DNA of 64,000 nucleotides from Mesorhizobium sp. Z1-4 (GTDB lineage Bacteria; Pseudomonadota; Alphaproteobacteria; Rhizobiales; Rhizobiaceae): NCBI RefSeq assembly GCF_004000235.1, contig NZ_RCIO01000001.1, positions 434,001 to 498,000 of the forward strand, read 5' to 3'. Made by a program: the position numbers and the translations under genes. Shown here one piece after another: positions 19,987 through 28,158 of this stretch. Each line of letters starts with the position of its first letter. Within the stretch, counting starts at the first letter, position 1. The notes under the pieces are model-generated. The model saw only the letters and a program-made list of their open reading frames with translations, ran no database searches and had not been told where the DNA came from.

Positions 19987-21303
19987 TTATCTGGTTTCCG
20001 CGCCGTCCAGGGTAGCAGGCCTCGGACCGCCCCATGCCCAGTCGAGCAGTTCCACCGTGTGGACGGTAGGTATTCCGGCGCGGTCGGCAATCTGGGTGAT
20101 GCAGCCGATGTTTCCGGCCGCAACGAGTTCGGCGCCGGTTGCCGCGAGGTTCTTCACCTTGCGGTCGCGCAGGCGTGCGGAAATATCCGGCTGCATGATG
20201 TTGTAGGTGCCGGCCGAGCCGCAGCACAGATGCCCCTCGCGCGGCTCGACAACGTTGAAACCAGCCTTGGCGAGAAGCGCCTTGGGCGGCCGGGTGATCT
20301 TCTGGCCGTGCTGCATGGAGCAGGCGGAGTGGTAGGCAACGGTCAGCCCGGTTTCGGCGGCAGGCTCGGGCAGGTCGAGGGCCTCCAGATATTCCGTCAC
20401 ATCCCTGGCGAGCGCGGAAACCCGCGCAGCCTTTTCGGCATAGGCAGGATCAAGCCGCAACATGTGGCCGTAATCCTTGATTGTGGTGCCACAGCCCGAT
20501 GCGGTAATCACGATGGCATCCAGGCCGCCATTTTCCGCAGCGGAAATCCATGCATCGACGTTGCGGCGCGCGTTTTCAAGGGCTGCTTCCTCGCGGCCCA
20601 TATGGTGCACCAGCGCACCGCAGCAGCCCTCCCCCTCGGCCACCACCACCTCGATGCCGAGGCGGGTCAGAAGCCGGATTGCCGCTTCGTTGATCGAAGG
20701 TTCGAGCACCGGCTGCGCGCAACCATTGAGCAGGACAACGCGGCCGCGCTTCTTGCCTTGCGCCGGGTGGACCGATGGGCGCGAAGATGGCGATGCAGGA
20801 GGAACGGACGCCGGCGCAAGCTTCAGCATCGCACCTACGGGCCGCAGCGGCTTCACCGTCTCCAACAGACCGGCGAATGGACGGCCCAGTTTCGCCAGCT
20901 TGAGCGCAGCCCGGAAGCGCGCGGGATAAGGCAGCACCGTTGCCAGCGTTGCCCGGATCAGCCTGTCGAAAAGCGGCCGGCGGTAGGTCTTTTCGATATG
21001 CGCGCGGGCGTGATCGACGAGATGCATGTAATTCACGCCTGACGGGCAGGTCGTCATGCAGGCCAGGCACGAGAGGCACCGGTCGATATGCGTGACGATC
21101 TGCTCGTCCGCCGGCCGGCCGTTCTCCAGCATGTCCTTGATCAGGTAGATGCGGCCGCGCGGACTGTCGAGCTCGTTGCCAAGCGTCACATAGGTCGGGC
21201 ACGTCGCGGTACAGAAACCGCAATGCACGCATTTGCGCAGAATGCCTTCCGCCTCCGCAATGTGCGGATCGGCAAGCTGCTCGGCGGTGAAGGATGTCTG
21301 CAC
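19987..21303 (-). CDS. glcF: Glycolate oxidase iron-sulfur subunit
   Basis: Electron-transfer subunit of glycolate oxidase, passing electrons from the GlcD/GlcE flavoproteins towards the membrane quinone pool. At 438 residues it carries two ferredoxin-type motifs (CVHCGFCTATCPTY near residue 25 and CLSCLACMTTCPSG near residue 75) and two CCG domains (GCCGALVHHMG and LCCGSAGTYN). The reading frame opens with GTG at 21303; no strong ribosome binding site is seen, and the start lies 15 bases after the DUF4870 gene, so coupling is likely. It is the last gene of the glcD-vapB-vapC-glcE-DUF4870-glcF run. Confidence 0.93.
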   Translation of the reverse strand: MQTSFTAEQLADPHIAEAEGILRKCVHCGFCTATCPTYVTLGNELDSPRGRIYLIKDMLENGRPADEQIVTHIDRCLSCLACMTTCPSGVNYMHLVDHARAHIEKTYRRPLFDRLIRATLATVLPYPARFRAALKLAKLGRPFAGLLETVKPLRPVGAMLKLAPASVPPASPSSRPSVHPAQGKKRGRVVLLNGCAQPVLEPSINEAAIRLLTRLGIEVVVAEGEGCCGALVHHMGREEAALENARRNVDAWISAAENGGLDAIVITASGCGTTIKDYGHMLRLDPAYAEKAARVSALARDVTEYLEALDLPEPAAETGLTVAYHSACSMQHGQKITRPPKALLAKAGFNVVEPREGHLCCGSAGTYNIMQPDISARLRDRKVKNLAATGAELVAAGNIGCITQIADRAGIPTVHTVELLDWAWGGPRPATLDGAETR

Positions 21304-21318
21304 GTTATTGTTGCCGCT

Positions 21319-21696
21319 CTAGAGGACCCAGCTTTGCGGGTTCTTCATCGGCTCGTCGCGTGTCAGCGCCTGAAGGCCGAATATGCAGCGCAGAATGAAC
21401 CACACCGCCGTCGCCAGCATCAGCAGGAAGCCGACAAGAACGAAAGCAAGAACGAAGCTGATCAACCCGTAAAGCAGACCGATCCAGAAAGTGCGGATCG
21501 CCCAGGTGTAGTGCGTCTCGATCCAGGCTTCGGCGCGGCCGCGATTTACGTAGGCCAGCACAATACCGATCAGCGGCGTGATGCCGATGATGAATCCCGC
21601 GAGATAAAGTATGTAGACCACCTGGACATTGGTCTTGCCCGGCTCGAGCCATGTGTCTGTCTGGCGCCCCGGTGGCGGCGTCTCGATCTCAGCCAT
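21319..21696 (-). CDS. DUF4870-like small membrane protein
   Basis: A 125-residue protein with a charged N-terminus and about three hydrophobic segments (VVYILYLAGFIIGITPLIGI, RTFWIGLLYGLISFVLAFVL and VGFLLMLATAVWFILR). The pattern PLIGIVLAYVNRG with TWAIRTFWIGLL fits the DUF4870 family. It sits between glcE and glcF with gaps of 38 and 15 bases, and may help hold the glycolate oxidase at the membrane; that role is inferred from position only. Confidence 0.72.
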   Translation of the reverse strand: MAEIETPPPGRQTDTWLEPGKTNVQVVYILYLAGFIIGITPLIGIVLAYVNRGRAEAWIETHYTWAIRTFWIGLLYGLISFVLAFVLVGFLLMLATAVWFILRCIFGLQALTRDEPMKNPQSWVL

Positions 21697-21734
21697 CGCG
21701 GCCTCCTCTCGTCATTCGATCATACCTTAGCCGA

Positions 21735-22937
21735 TCACGCTGTCGCGTACATTCGGCCAGGGTTGAGAATCGTACGTGGGTCGAACTCTTTGCGCAGCCG
21801 GGCAGAAAGTGTCGAAAGTGCAGTCGGCTGCGGATGGAAAACAGGCACCGAGTTACGGACATCAACCGGCGCGCGCAGCAGCGTTGCGTGCCCGCCGCCG
21901 AACTTCGCCACCGCCTGACGCACCAGTGACGCCTCGGCATCGCCCTCCATGCGCATCCATACGAGGCCGCCTTGCCAATCGTAGAAGACTGTCGCCGGGG
22001 CATGCTGGCGGATCGCCAGCGCCACGTCATGGCCGGCCGTCGGCGCAACGGATATGCGCCAGACCGGCTTTTCGGTTCCGTCCGCAAATGGCGCACAGTC
22101 GCGGATGCCGCGCCAGAGTGCGCGTGAGTTCTTGCCCGAATGCAGTTCGATTTCGCGGGCATCGGCGAACAGCTTCTTCAGCAAGTCCACCCGGCTTTTG
22201 ACCGATGGCCCGAAACCCTCGACGCGCACAAGCGTTGCGGCATCGTAGCCAAGGCTGGTAACCGACCCGGCCACGCCTTCCGGCAAATGCGCAGCTGACG
22301 AAACCTCCGCACTCGATCCCATTGCTGCCGACATGACGACGCTAGCCTGCTCGTCGGTCAGGCCGCGCAGCGCCAGCGTGGTTTCGTCCTCCGCAGCCGG
22401 CAGCACCTTGAAAGTGACATCGGTGACGGCGGCCAGCGTGCCCCAGGAGCCGGCCATTGCCTTCGACAGATCGTAGCCGGTGACGTTTTTCACCACGCGC
22501 CCGCCGGACTTGAAAGCGTCGCCCCTGCCGGACACGGCGGCAATGCCGAGCACATGATCGCGCGCCGAGCCTGCCTTCAACCGCCGCGGACCTGCGAGGT
22601 TGGCGGCCAGCGTGCCGCCCAACGTGCCGCTTCCGCCACTGCCAAGGAGCGCGGAACAATCCATCGGCTCGAAGGCGAGCTGCTGCCCGTGCTTTTCGAG
22701 CAACGCCTCGATCTCGGCAAGCGGCGTTCCGGCGCGCGCGGAAAGCACCAGCTCCTCAGGCTCATAGAGCGTGACGCCCGTAAGCCCGGTGAGGTCGAGA
22801 ACGTGTTCGGCCTCCACCGGCCGGCCGATGCCGCGTTTCGTGCCTGAGCCCAGCAGCTCAAGCGTCGTTTCCTCCGACACCGCCCATTTGACGGTATCGA
22901 GCACCTCGGCGGCGCTGGTTGGGGTGAATGTCGTCAT
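21735..22937 (-). CDS. glcE: Glycolate oxidase FAD-binding subunit
   Basis: FAD-linked subunit of glycolate oxidase, 400 residues. The FAD-binding type-4 (PCMH) fold is seen in LVLSARAGTPLAEIEALL, GSGGSGTLGGTLAANLAGPRR-type glycine turns near residue 105, and GGRVVKNVTGYDLSKAMAGSWG near residue 150. It is shorter than GlcD and lacks its full C-terminal cap, as usual. The ATG overlaps the vapC stop as ATGA, so its translation is likely coupled to the toxin gene upstream of it. Confidence 0.92.
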   Translation of the reverse strand: MTTFTPTSAAEVLDTVKWAVSEETTLELLGSGTKRGIGRPVEAEHVLDLTGLTGVTLYEPEELVLSARAGTPLAEIEALLEKHGQQLAFEPMDCSALLGSGGSGTLGGTLAANLAGPRRLKAGSARDHVLGIAAVSGRGDAFKSGGRVVKNVTGYDLSKAMAGSWGTLAAVTDVTFKVLPAAEDETTLALRGLTDEQASVVMSAAMGSSAEVSSAAHLPEGVAGSVTSLGYDAATLVRVEGFGPSVKSRVDLLKKLFADAREIELHSGKNSRALWRGIRDCAPFADGTEKPVWRISVAPTAGHDVALAIRQHAPATVFYDWQGGLVWMRMEGDAEASLVRQAVAKFGGGHATLLRAPVDVRNSVPVFHPQPTALSTLSARLRKEFDPRTILNPGRMYATA

Positions 22938-23341
22938 GCAAGTTCGCCAGGGTGTTTGGCCGGTATCCCGATCTCGATCACGCGCGCGATTGCTTTGCGG
23001 TCGAACGAAACAAAAGTGTCAGCGCCCATCCCTGCGCCTGCTGCGGCAATCACCCCATCGGCGAAATCGCCGCCGGCGTCGAGCACGCGCAGACCGGCTT
23101 CTACCGCGACCCTGTCCACGATGACGGTTGCTCTGCTGATCATGCCTCGGATTGACGCCGCTATCCGCTCGCGGGGGAGCCCGAACGTGCCACCGAGAAC
23201 CCAGACGAACTCGCAGAGCACGGGTAGCGGGAGAAAGACTGTGTCTGCTGCTTCGAGCAAATCAAGTGCCGCCTCAGCCTGCTCGATATCGTCGCGAACT
23301 ATGACGCGCACGAGGACGTTTGTGTCCGCCGTAACCTTCAT
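22934..23341 (-). CDS. Type II toxin, PIN-domain ribonuclease (VapC family)
   Basis: A 135-residue PIN-domain RNase, normally neutralised by its cognate antitoxin. The four acidic positions of the active site are present: Asp in TADTNVLVR (residue 6-7), Glu in LCEFVW (about 44), Asp in GGDFADGVIA (about 94-97) and Asp in FVSFDRKA (about 115). It overlaps the antitoxin stop by 4 bases upstream and the glcE start by 4 bases downstream. Being sandwiched inside the glc operon is unusual; see findings. Confidence 0.88.
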   Translation of the reverse strand: MKVTADTNVLVRVIVRDDIEQAEAALDLLEAADTVFLPLPVLCEFVWVLGGTFGLPRERIAASIRGMISRATVIVDRVAVEAGLRVLDAGGDFADGVIAAAGAGMGADTFVSFDRKAIARVIEIGIPAKHPGELA

Positions 23342-23592
23342 TTGATGAGGCCGGCCCAGCCCTTGCGGGTCGCCTCGTTCATCTCCTCAATGGTGGCAAC
23401 CTTGTCAGTCTCACCTGCCAGCATTCCGTATACTTCTTTCCAGCCGCCTCCTGGTTTGGCCGCGCGCATCGCCAACTGCCCGCCCGGAACGGCGTCGACT
23501 TCCACCTTTTGCCCGGGCTGCACACCGAGGTGCTTCAAAAGCTCCTTCTTCAGCGTGACCTGGCCCTTGGCCGTGACTGTCAGCGTGGTCAT
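23338..23592 (-). CDS. AbrB/SpoVT-type antitoxin (VapB-like)
   Basis: An 84-residue DNA-binding antitoxin for the adjacent PIN toxin. The swapped-hairpin AbrB fold is seen at the N-terminus (LTVTAKGQVTLKKELLKHLGV, ending VQPGQKVEV), and the acidic C-terminal half (YGMLAGETDKVATIEEMNEA) would wrap the toxin. The ATG at 23592 is chosen because GGAG lies 7 bases before it and the fold starts there; the in-frame start at 23616 would run into the upstream palindrome. Confidence 0.85.
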   Translation of the reverse strand: MTTLTVTAKGQVTLKKELLKHLGVQPGQKVEVDAVPGGQLAMRAAKPGGGWKEVYGMLAGETDKVATIEEMNEATRKGWAGLIK

Positions 23593-23617
23593 GTCAAAAC
23601 TCCATGCCTCCACCATC

Positions 23618-23645
23618 GAAAGTAAGGCAATTTTGCCTTACTTTC
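23618..23645. promoter_or_regulatory. Perfect 13-bp inverted repeat, probable antitoxin operator
   Basis: Two exact 13-base arms (GAAAGTAAGGCAA and its complement) separated by TT fill the gap between the glcD stop and the antitoxin start. The site is AT-rich against a GC-rich background. Position and symmetry fit an autoregulatory operator for the VapB-VapC complex. It could also form a weak hairpin stop after glcD. Confidence 0.7.
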
Positions 23646-23649
23646 AATC

Positions 23650-25146
23650 TCAAAACCTCGGAATGTCCGGGAACGGGATCTGGCCGCGGCTGATATGCAT
23701 GCGGCCGAGTTCGGCGCAGCGGCGCAGCTGCGGGAACACCTTGCCGGGATTGAGCAGGTGGTTGGGGTCGAACGCGCATTTGACCCGCATCTGCTGATCG
23801 AGATCGGCCTCGGTGAACATCTCGGGCATCAGGTCGCGCTTTTCCACGCCGACGCCGTGCTCACCAGTCAGCACCCCGCCAACCTCCACACACAGCCGCA
23901 AGATGTCGGAGCCGAAATCTTCCGCCTTCTCAAGCTCGCCCGGGCGATTGGCGTCATAAAGAATGAGCGGGTGTAGGTTTCCATCGCCGGCGTGAAAGAC
24001 GTTTGCGACGCGCAGCCCGTATTTCTCCGACAGGTCGCGCATACCCGCCAGAACGCGCGGCAATTGCTTGCGCGGAATCGTGCCGTCCATGCAGTAATAG
24101 TCCGGCGAGATGCGGCCGACCGCCGGGAACGCTGCCTTGCGGCCCGCCCAGAATGCCGCCCTCTCCTCCTCCGAACCGGAAATCCGGCTCGTCGTGCAGC
24201 CGTTTTTGGCGGCGATTTCGGATACACGCTCGATCAGCCAGTCGACCTCGGCGCGCGGCCCATCGAGCTCCACGATCAGCAGTGCCTCGACATCGAGCGG
24301 GTAGCCGGCGTGGACGAAATCCTCAGCCGCGCGGATCGCCGGCCGGTCCATCATCTCCATGCCGCCGGGAATGATGCCCGCACCAATGATGTCGGCCACG
24401 CACTGGCCGGCAGCCTCGCTTGACGGGAAACCGACCAGCATGGCGCGCGCGGTTTCGGGCTTCTGCAGTATGCGCACCGTCACCTCGGTGACCACGCCAA
24501 GCAGCCCCTCGGAACCGTTCATGATGCCAAGAAGATCGTAACCCTCGGCGTCGAGATGCTTGCCGCCGAGCCGGATCACCTCGCCATTCATAAGCACCAT
24601 TTCGATGCCGAGCACATTGTTGGCGGTGAGGCCGTATTTCAGGCAGTGCACACCACCGGAATTTTCCGCGACGTTGCCGCCGATCGAACAGGCGATCTGC
24701 GACGATGGATCAGGCGCATAATAGAAGCCGTCAGCCTGCACCGCGTGGGTGATGCCGAGATTGGTCACGCCCGGCTGCGCCACCACAACGCGGTTCGGAT
24801 AGTCGATTTCGAGAATGCGGTTGAAGCGGCTCATCACCAGCAACACCGCATCCTCCAGCGGCAGCGCACCGCCGGACAGAGAAGTGCCGGAGCCGCGCGG
24901 CACGACACGAATGCTGCGCTCGTCGCAATATTTCAGGATGCGCGCCACCTGTGCCGTGGTTTCGGGCAGCACCACGACGAGCGGCAACTGCTTGTAGGCG
25001 GTCAGGCCGTCGGTCTCGAAAGCACGCATTTCGCGTTCGGTCTCGACAACCCCCTCGCCCGGGACGATCTGGCGCATGTCGGCCACGATGTCGGCGCGGC
25101 TGTCGAGCGTCGCTGCATTGGGTTTCGGCATCATGAGGCCGGACAT
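23650..25146 (-). CDS. glcD: Glycolate oxidase subunit GlcD (FAD-linked)
   Basis: Main catalytic flavoprotein of glycolate oxidase, oxidising glycolate to glyoxylate, 498 residues. The FAD-binding PCMH region has VVPRGSGTSLSGGALP near residue 83 and SSQIACSIGGNVAENSGG near 150. The C-terminal cap holds ANVFHAGDGNLHPLI near 385 and the conserved GEHGVGVEKRDLM near 425. The ATG at 25146 has GGAGG 8 bases upstream; a TTG two codons earlier is less likely. First gene of the minus-strand glc operon, divergent from lutA. Confidence 0.94.
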   Translation of the reverse strand: MSGLMMPKPNAATLDSRADIVADMRQIVPGEGVVETEREMRAFETDGLTAYKQLPLVVVLPETTAQVARILKYCDERSIRVVPRGSGTSLSGGALPLEDAVLLVMSRFNRILEIDYPNRVVVAQPGVTNLGITHAVQADGFYYAPDPSSQIACSIGGNVAENSGGVHCLKYGLTANNVLGIEMVLMNGEVIRLGGKHLDAEGYDLLGIMNGSEGLLGVVTEVTVRILQKPETARAMLVGFPSSEAAGQCVADIIGAGIIPGGMEMMDRPAIRAAEDFVHAGYPLDVEALLIVELDGPRAEVDWLIERVSEIAAKNGCTTSRISGSEEERAAFWAGRKAAFPAVGRISPDYYCMDGTIPRKQLPRVLAGMRDLSEKYGLRVANVFHAGDGNLHPLILYDANRPGELEKAEDFGSDILRLCVEVGGVLTGEHGVGVEKRDLMPEMFTEADLDQQMRVKCAFDPNHLLNPGKVFPQLRRCAELGRMHISRGQIPFPDIPRF

Positions 25147-25195
25147 GGACAATCCTCCAGACCGCTGGGCAAAGGCGCTTCCGTCACGCAGACCC

Positions 25196-25226
25196 AGCCG
25201 TTATAACGGCTGAATACCCAGTGGGT
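25196..25226. promoter_or_regulatory. Two adjacent palindromes between divergent glcD and lutA
   Basis: A perfect 16-bp palindrome (AGCCGTTATAACGGCT, 25196-25211) is followed 4 bases later by ACCCA-G-TGGGT (25216-25226). They lie in the middle of the 118-base gap between the divergent glycolate and lactate operons, where one regulator could control both. No regulator gene for them is in the window. GntR-type control is a guess from the metabolic theme. Confidence 0.55.
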
Positions 25227-25264
25227 TAAGAGCAAATTGCCTTCAGCCCGAGCGAAATTGCGGA

Positions 25265-26041
25265 GTGACATTGACCCAAGCAGCATCGCCAGCACCCCGC
25301 GTCGGATTATTCGTCACTTGCCTCGTTGATCTCTTCCGCCCTTCTGTCGGGTTTGCCGCCGTCAAGCTGATGGAGGACGCCGGTTGCGTCGTGGATGCTC
25401 CGGCTGCGCAGACGTGCTGCGGGCAGCCGGCCTACAATTCGGGCGACAGGGACGACACGCGAGCGATCGCCGAGGCGACGATCGAGGCTTTCGAAGAGTT
25501 CGATTATGTCGTGGCGCCTTCAGGCTCCTGCGCAGGCATGCTGAAAAAGCACTATCCCGGGCTGTTCAAGGGCGACGAAGCGTGGGAAGCGCGAGCGCGG
25601 ACCTTCAGCGACAAGGTGCACGAGCTGATCAGCTTTTTGACGGACGTGCTCGGGGTCACGCAGGTGCCTGCGAAAGCGGCGGGCAAGGTGACCTATCATG
25701 ATTCATGTTCGGGCCTGCGCGAACTCGGCATTCACGACCAGCCGCGCAAGCTGGTGGCGAGCGTGAAAGGGCTCAAGCTCACCGAGATGGCTGACGCGGA
25801 TGTCTGCTGCGGCTTCGGCGGCACTTTCTGCGTCAAATACGGCGAGATTTCCAATGCGATCGTGGAAGAGAAAGCCGCGAATATCGCAGGCTCCGGCGCC
25901 GACATGCTGCTTGCCAGCGATCTCGGCTGCCTCATGAACATGGCCGGCAAACTGAAACGGCAGGGATCGAATATCGAGGTTCGCCACGTCGCCGAGGTTC
26001 TGGCCGGCATGACCGATCAGCCGCCGATCGGGGGGAAGTAG
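25265..26041 (+). CDS. lutA: L-lactate utilisation protein LutA / YkgE
   Basis: CCG-domain subunit of the LutABC iron-sulfur L-lactate dehydrogenase, about 258 residues. Both cysteine-rich CCG motifs are seen: QTCCGQPAYNSGDR near residue 50 and DVCCGFGGTFCVKYGE near 180, together with YHDSCSGLRELGI. The frame opens with GTG at 25265; a TTG at 25271 has GGAG 5 bases before it and is an equally good start. The lutB ATG follows by 6 bases. LutA may act with quinone-linked electron transfer in the cytoplasm. Confidence 0.9.
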   Translation: MTLTQAASPAPRVGLFVTCLVDLFRPSVGFAAVKLMEDAGCVVDAPAAQTCCGQPAYNSGDRDDTRAIAEATIEAFEEFDYVVAPSGSCAGMLKKHYPGLFKGDEAWEARARTFSDKVHELISFLTDVLGVTQVPAKAAGKVTYHDSCSGLRELGIHDQPRKLVASVKGLKLTEMADADVCCGFGGTFCVKYGEISNAIVEEKAANIAGSGADMLLASDLGCLMNMAGKLKRQGSNIEVRHVAEVLAGMTDQPPIGGK

Positions 26042-26047
26042 CACGCG

Positions 26048-27484
26048 ATGCAGATTACCTCGCCGACCTTCAAGGCAAATGCGCATGAAGCGCTGCACGA
26101 TGCGCAGCTGCAGCGCGCGCTGGGCAATGTGCGTTCCGGCTTCATCGGCAAACGCGCGAAGGCAGTCGATGCGCTGCCGGAATTCGAGGAACTTCGCGAC
26201 AACGCCAAGACGATCAAGGATCATGTGCTGGAGCATCTCGACATCTATCTCGAGGCCTACGAGAAGAAGGTCGAGGATGCCGGCGGCAAGGTGCACTGGG
26301 CCGAGAGCGCCGCCGAGGCGCGCGGCATCATCCTCGACATCTGCCGCATGAACAATGCGCGCACCGTGACCAAGGGCAAGTCCATGCTCACGGAGGAAAT
26401 CGAGCTCAACGATTTCCTGGAAGCGTCGGGTATTCAGCCGATCGAGACCGATCTCGGCGAATACATCATCCAGCTGCGCGGTGAACACCCGAGTCACATC
26501 ATCGCGCCTGCCGTTCACCTCAACAAGGACCAGGTGGAGAGTGATTTCCGCCGTGTTCACACCGACTTTCCCAAAGACCGCGACCTGACCGAACCGGAGC
26601 AACTTCTGTCGGAGGCGCGGCAGGTTCTGCGGCAGAAATATTTCGATGCCGATGTCGGCATTACCGGTGCGAATTTCCTGATTGCCGAGACCGGCACGTC
26701 GATCATCGTCACCAATGAGGGCAATGGCGACCTCACGCAGACGCTGCCGCGCGTCCATATCGTGCTGGCATCGATCGAAAAGGTCGTTCCGACGCTCGAC
26801 GATGCGGCGCAGATCCTGCGCGTCCTGGCGCGCTCTGCGACCGGCCAGGAGATGAGCGTCTACACCACGCTGTCGACAGGACCGAAGCGCGCCAGCGATC
26901 CGGACGGGCCCGACGAATATCACGTCATCCTTCTCGACAACGGCCGCTCGTCCATGCTTGGCACCGAGTTCCAGGACGCGCTGCGCTGCATCCGCTGCGG
27001 TGCGTGCATGAACCACTGCCCGGTCTATCACGCGGTTGGTGGCCATGCTTATGGCTGGGTTTATCCCGGACCCATCGGTGCCGTTCTTACGCCGTCGCTT
27101 GTCGGCGTCGACAAGGCCGGCCACCTGCCCAACGCCTCGACGTTTTGCGGCCGCTGCGAAGCCGTGTGCCCGATGCGTATTCCGCTGCCGAAGATGATGC
27201 GGCACTGGCGCGAGAAGGAGTTCGAGCGCGGGCTCAACCCGGCGGTGGCGCGCTACGGCCTGAAATTCTGGCTCTGGTTTGCCAAACGGCCGCGCCTCTA
27301 CCGGCTGACAACCTATCTGGCGATGCCGGTGATGGGTCTGTTCGGCGGGCGCAAGCGGCGCTACCGCTTTCTGCCCTTCGCCGGCGGCTGGGTTAGACAT
27401 CGCGACCTTCCAGCGCCCGAGGGCCGGACATTCATGCAGCAATGGCGCGACCGCGATACCCTCAAGCAGGACGCGCACGCATGA
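26048..27484 (+). CDS. lutB: L-lactate utilisation iron-sulfur protein LutB / YkgF
   Basis: A 478-residue core subunit of LutABC. The N-terminal LutB/LUD region contains MNNARTVTKGKSMLTEEIELN near residue 100 and the domain motif ITGANFLIAETGTSIIVTNEGNG (about 215-237). The C-terminal part has two 4Fe-4S motifs (CIRCGACMNHCPVY near residue 317 and CGRCEAVCPMRIPLP near 365). It overlaps lutC as ATGA. Taken with LutA and LutC it should oxidise L-lactate to pyruvate. Confidence 0.93.
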   Translation: MQITSPTFKANAHEALHDAQLQRALGNVRSGFIGKRAKAVDALPEFEELRDNAKTIKDHVLEHLDIYLEAYEKKVEDAGGKVHWAESAAEARGIILDICRMNNARTVTKGKSMLTEEIELNDFLEASGIQPIETDLGEYIIQLRGEHPSHIIAPAVHLNKDQVESDFRRVHTDFPKDRDLTEPEQLLSEARQVLRQKYFDADVGITGANFLIAETGTSIIVTNEGNGDLTQTLPRVHIVLASIEKVVPTLDDAAQILRVLARSATGQEMSVYTTLSTGPKRASDPDGPDEYHVILLDNGRSSMLGTEFQDALRCIRCGACMNHCPVYHAVGGHAYGWVYPGPIGAVLTPSLVGVDKAGHLPNASTFCGRCEAVCPMRIPLPKMMRHWREKEFERGLNPAVARYGLKFWLWFAKRPRLYRLTTYLAMPVMGLFGGRKRRYRFLPFAGGWVRHRDLPAPEGRTFMQQWRDRDTLKQDAHA

Positions 27485-28158
27485 ATGGCCGCGACGCAAT
27501 CCTGGGCCGCATTCGCAACGTCTTGAATGCAACCGACGCTGAAGACGACCCGCGAAGGGTCGCTGCTACAGCGCGCCTCGACTTCCCGCCGCGCGGCGTC
27601 ATTCCGGCGCGTGGTCAGCTCGGGCTCGATGGCCGCGTCAAGCTGTTCAAGAAGATGGCCGAGGGTGCGGCCGCGACGGTGGAAAAGGTCACGTCGTCAG
27701 CCGATGTTCCGAAGCGGCTCGCAGCATATCTGCGCAAACACAATCTCGGCGCCAAGGTGCGGATGGGCGGCGACAAGCGGCTGCGCGCCATGCCGTGGGC
27801 GGAAGAACGCACTTTGCAGGTTTCGATCGGGCCGTCGGACGGGTCGGACGAGGTCGCCGTCAGCCACGCATTGGCCGGCATCGCGGAATCGGGAACGCTG
27901 GCACTGGTCTCGGGCCGCGACAATCCAACGACACTCAACCTCCTGCCGGAACATCACATTGTCGTCGTGAACGCCGCGGAAATTACCGGCGACATGGAGA
28001 CGATGCTCGACATGCTGCGCGACAGTTTCGGCAAAGGCGCCATGCCACGCACGGTCAATTTCGTGACCGGCCCGTCGCGCTCGGCCGATATCGAGCAAAC
28101 ACTTCTTCTGGGGGCGCACGGACCGCGCGCACTCCACATCATCATCGTCGGGAAGTGA
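27481..28158 (+). CDS. lutC: L-lactate utilisation protein LutC (LUD domain)
   Basis: A 225-residue LUD-domain protein, the third LutABC subunit. Seen: the start MNGRDAILGRIRNVL, then GIAESGTLALVSGRDNPTTLNLLPEHHIVVV-type core (about residues 140-170), and the end TLLLGAHGPRALHIIIV, in which the GPR.LH pattern is typical. The ATG overlaps the lutB stop; the 13 residues upstream in the longer frame belong to lutB in another frame. Its own stop overlaps the GTG that could begin the phosphatase gene. Confidence 0.92.
   Translation: MNGRDAILGRIRNVLNATDAEDDPRRVAATARLDFPPRGVIPARGQLGLDGRVKLFKKMAEGAAATVEKVTSSADVPKRLAAYLRKHNLGAKVRMGGDKRLRAMPWAEERTLQVSIGPSDGSDEVAVSHALAGIAESGTLALVSGRDNPTTLNLLPEHHIVVVNAAEITGDMETMLDMLRDSFGKGAMPRTVNFVTGPSRSADIEQTLLLGAHGPRALHIIIVGK

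Noticed and set aside
25703-27532. A 609-codon open frame antisense to lutA and lutB
   Set aside because: It is a reverse-frame shadow of lutAB, whose iron-sulfur motifs are clear.
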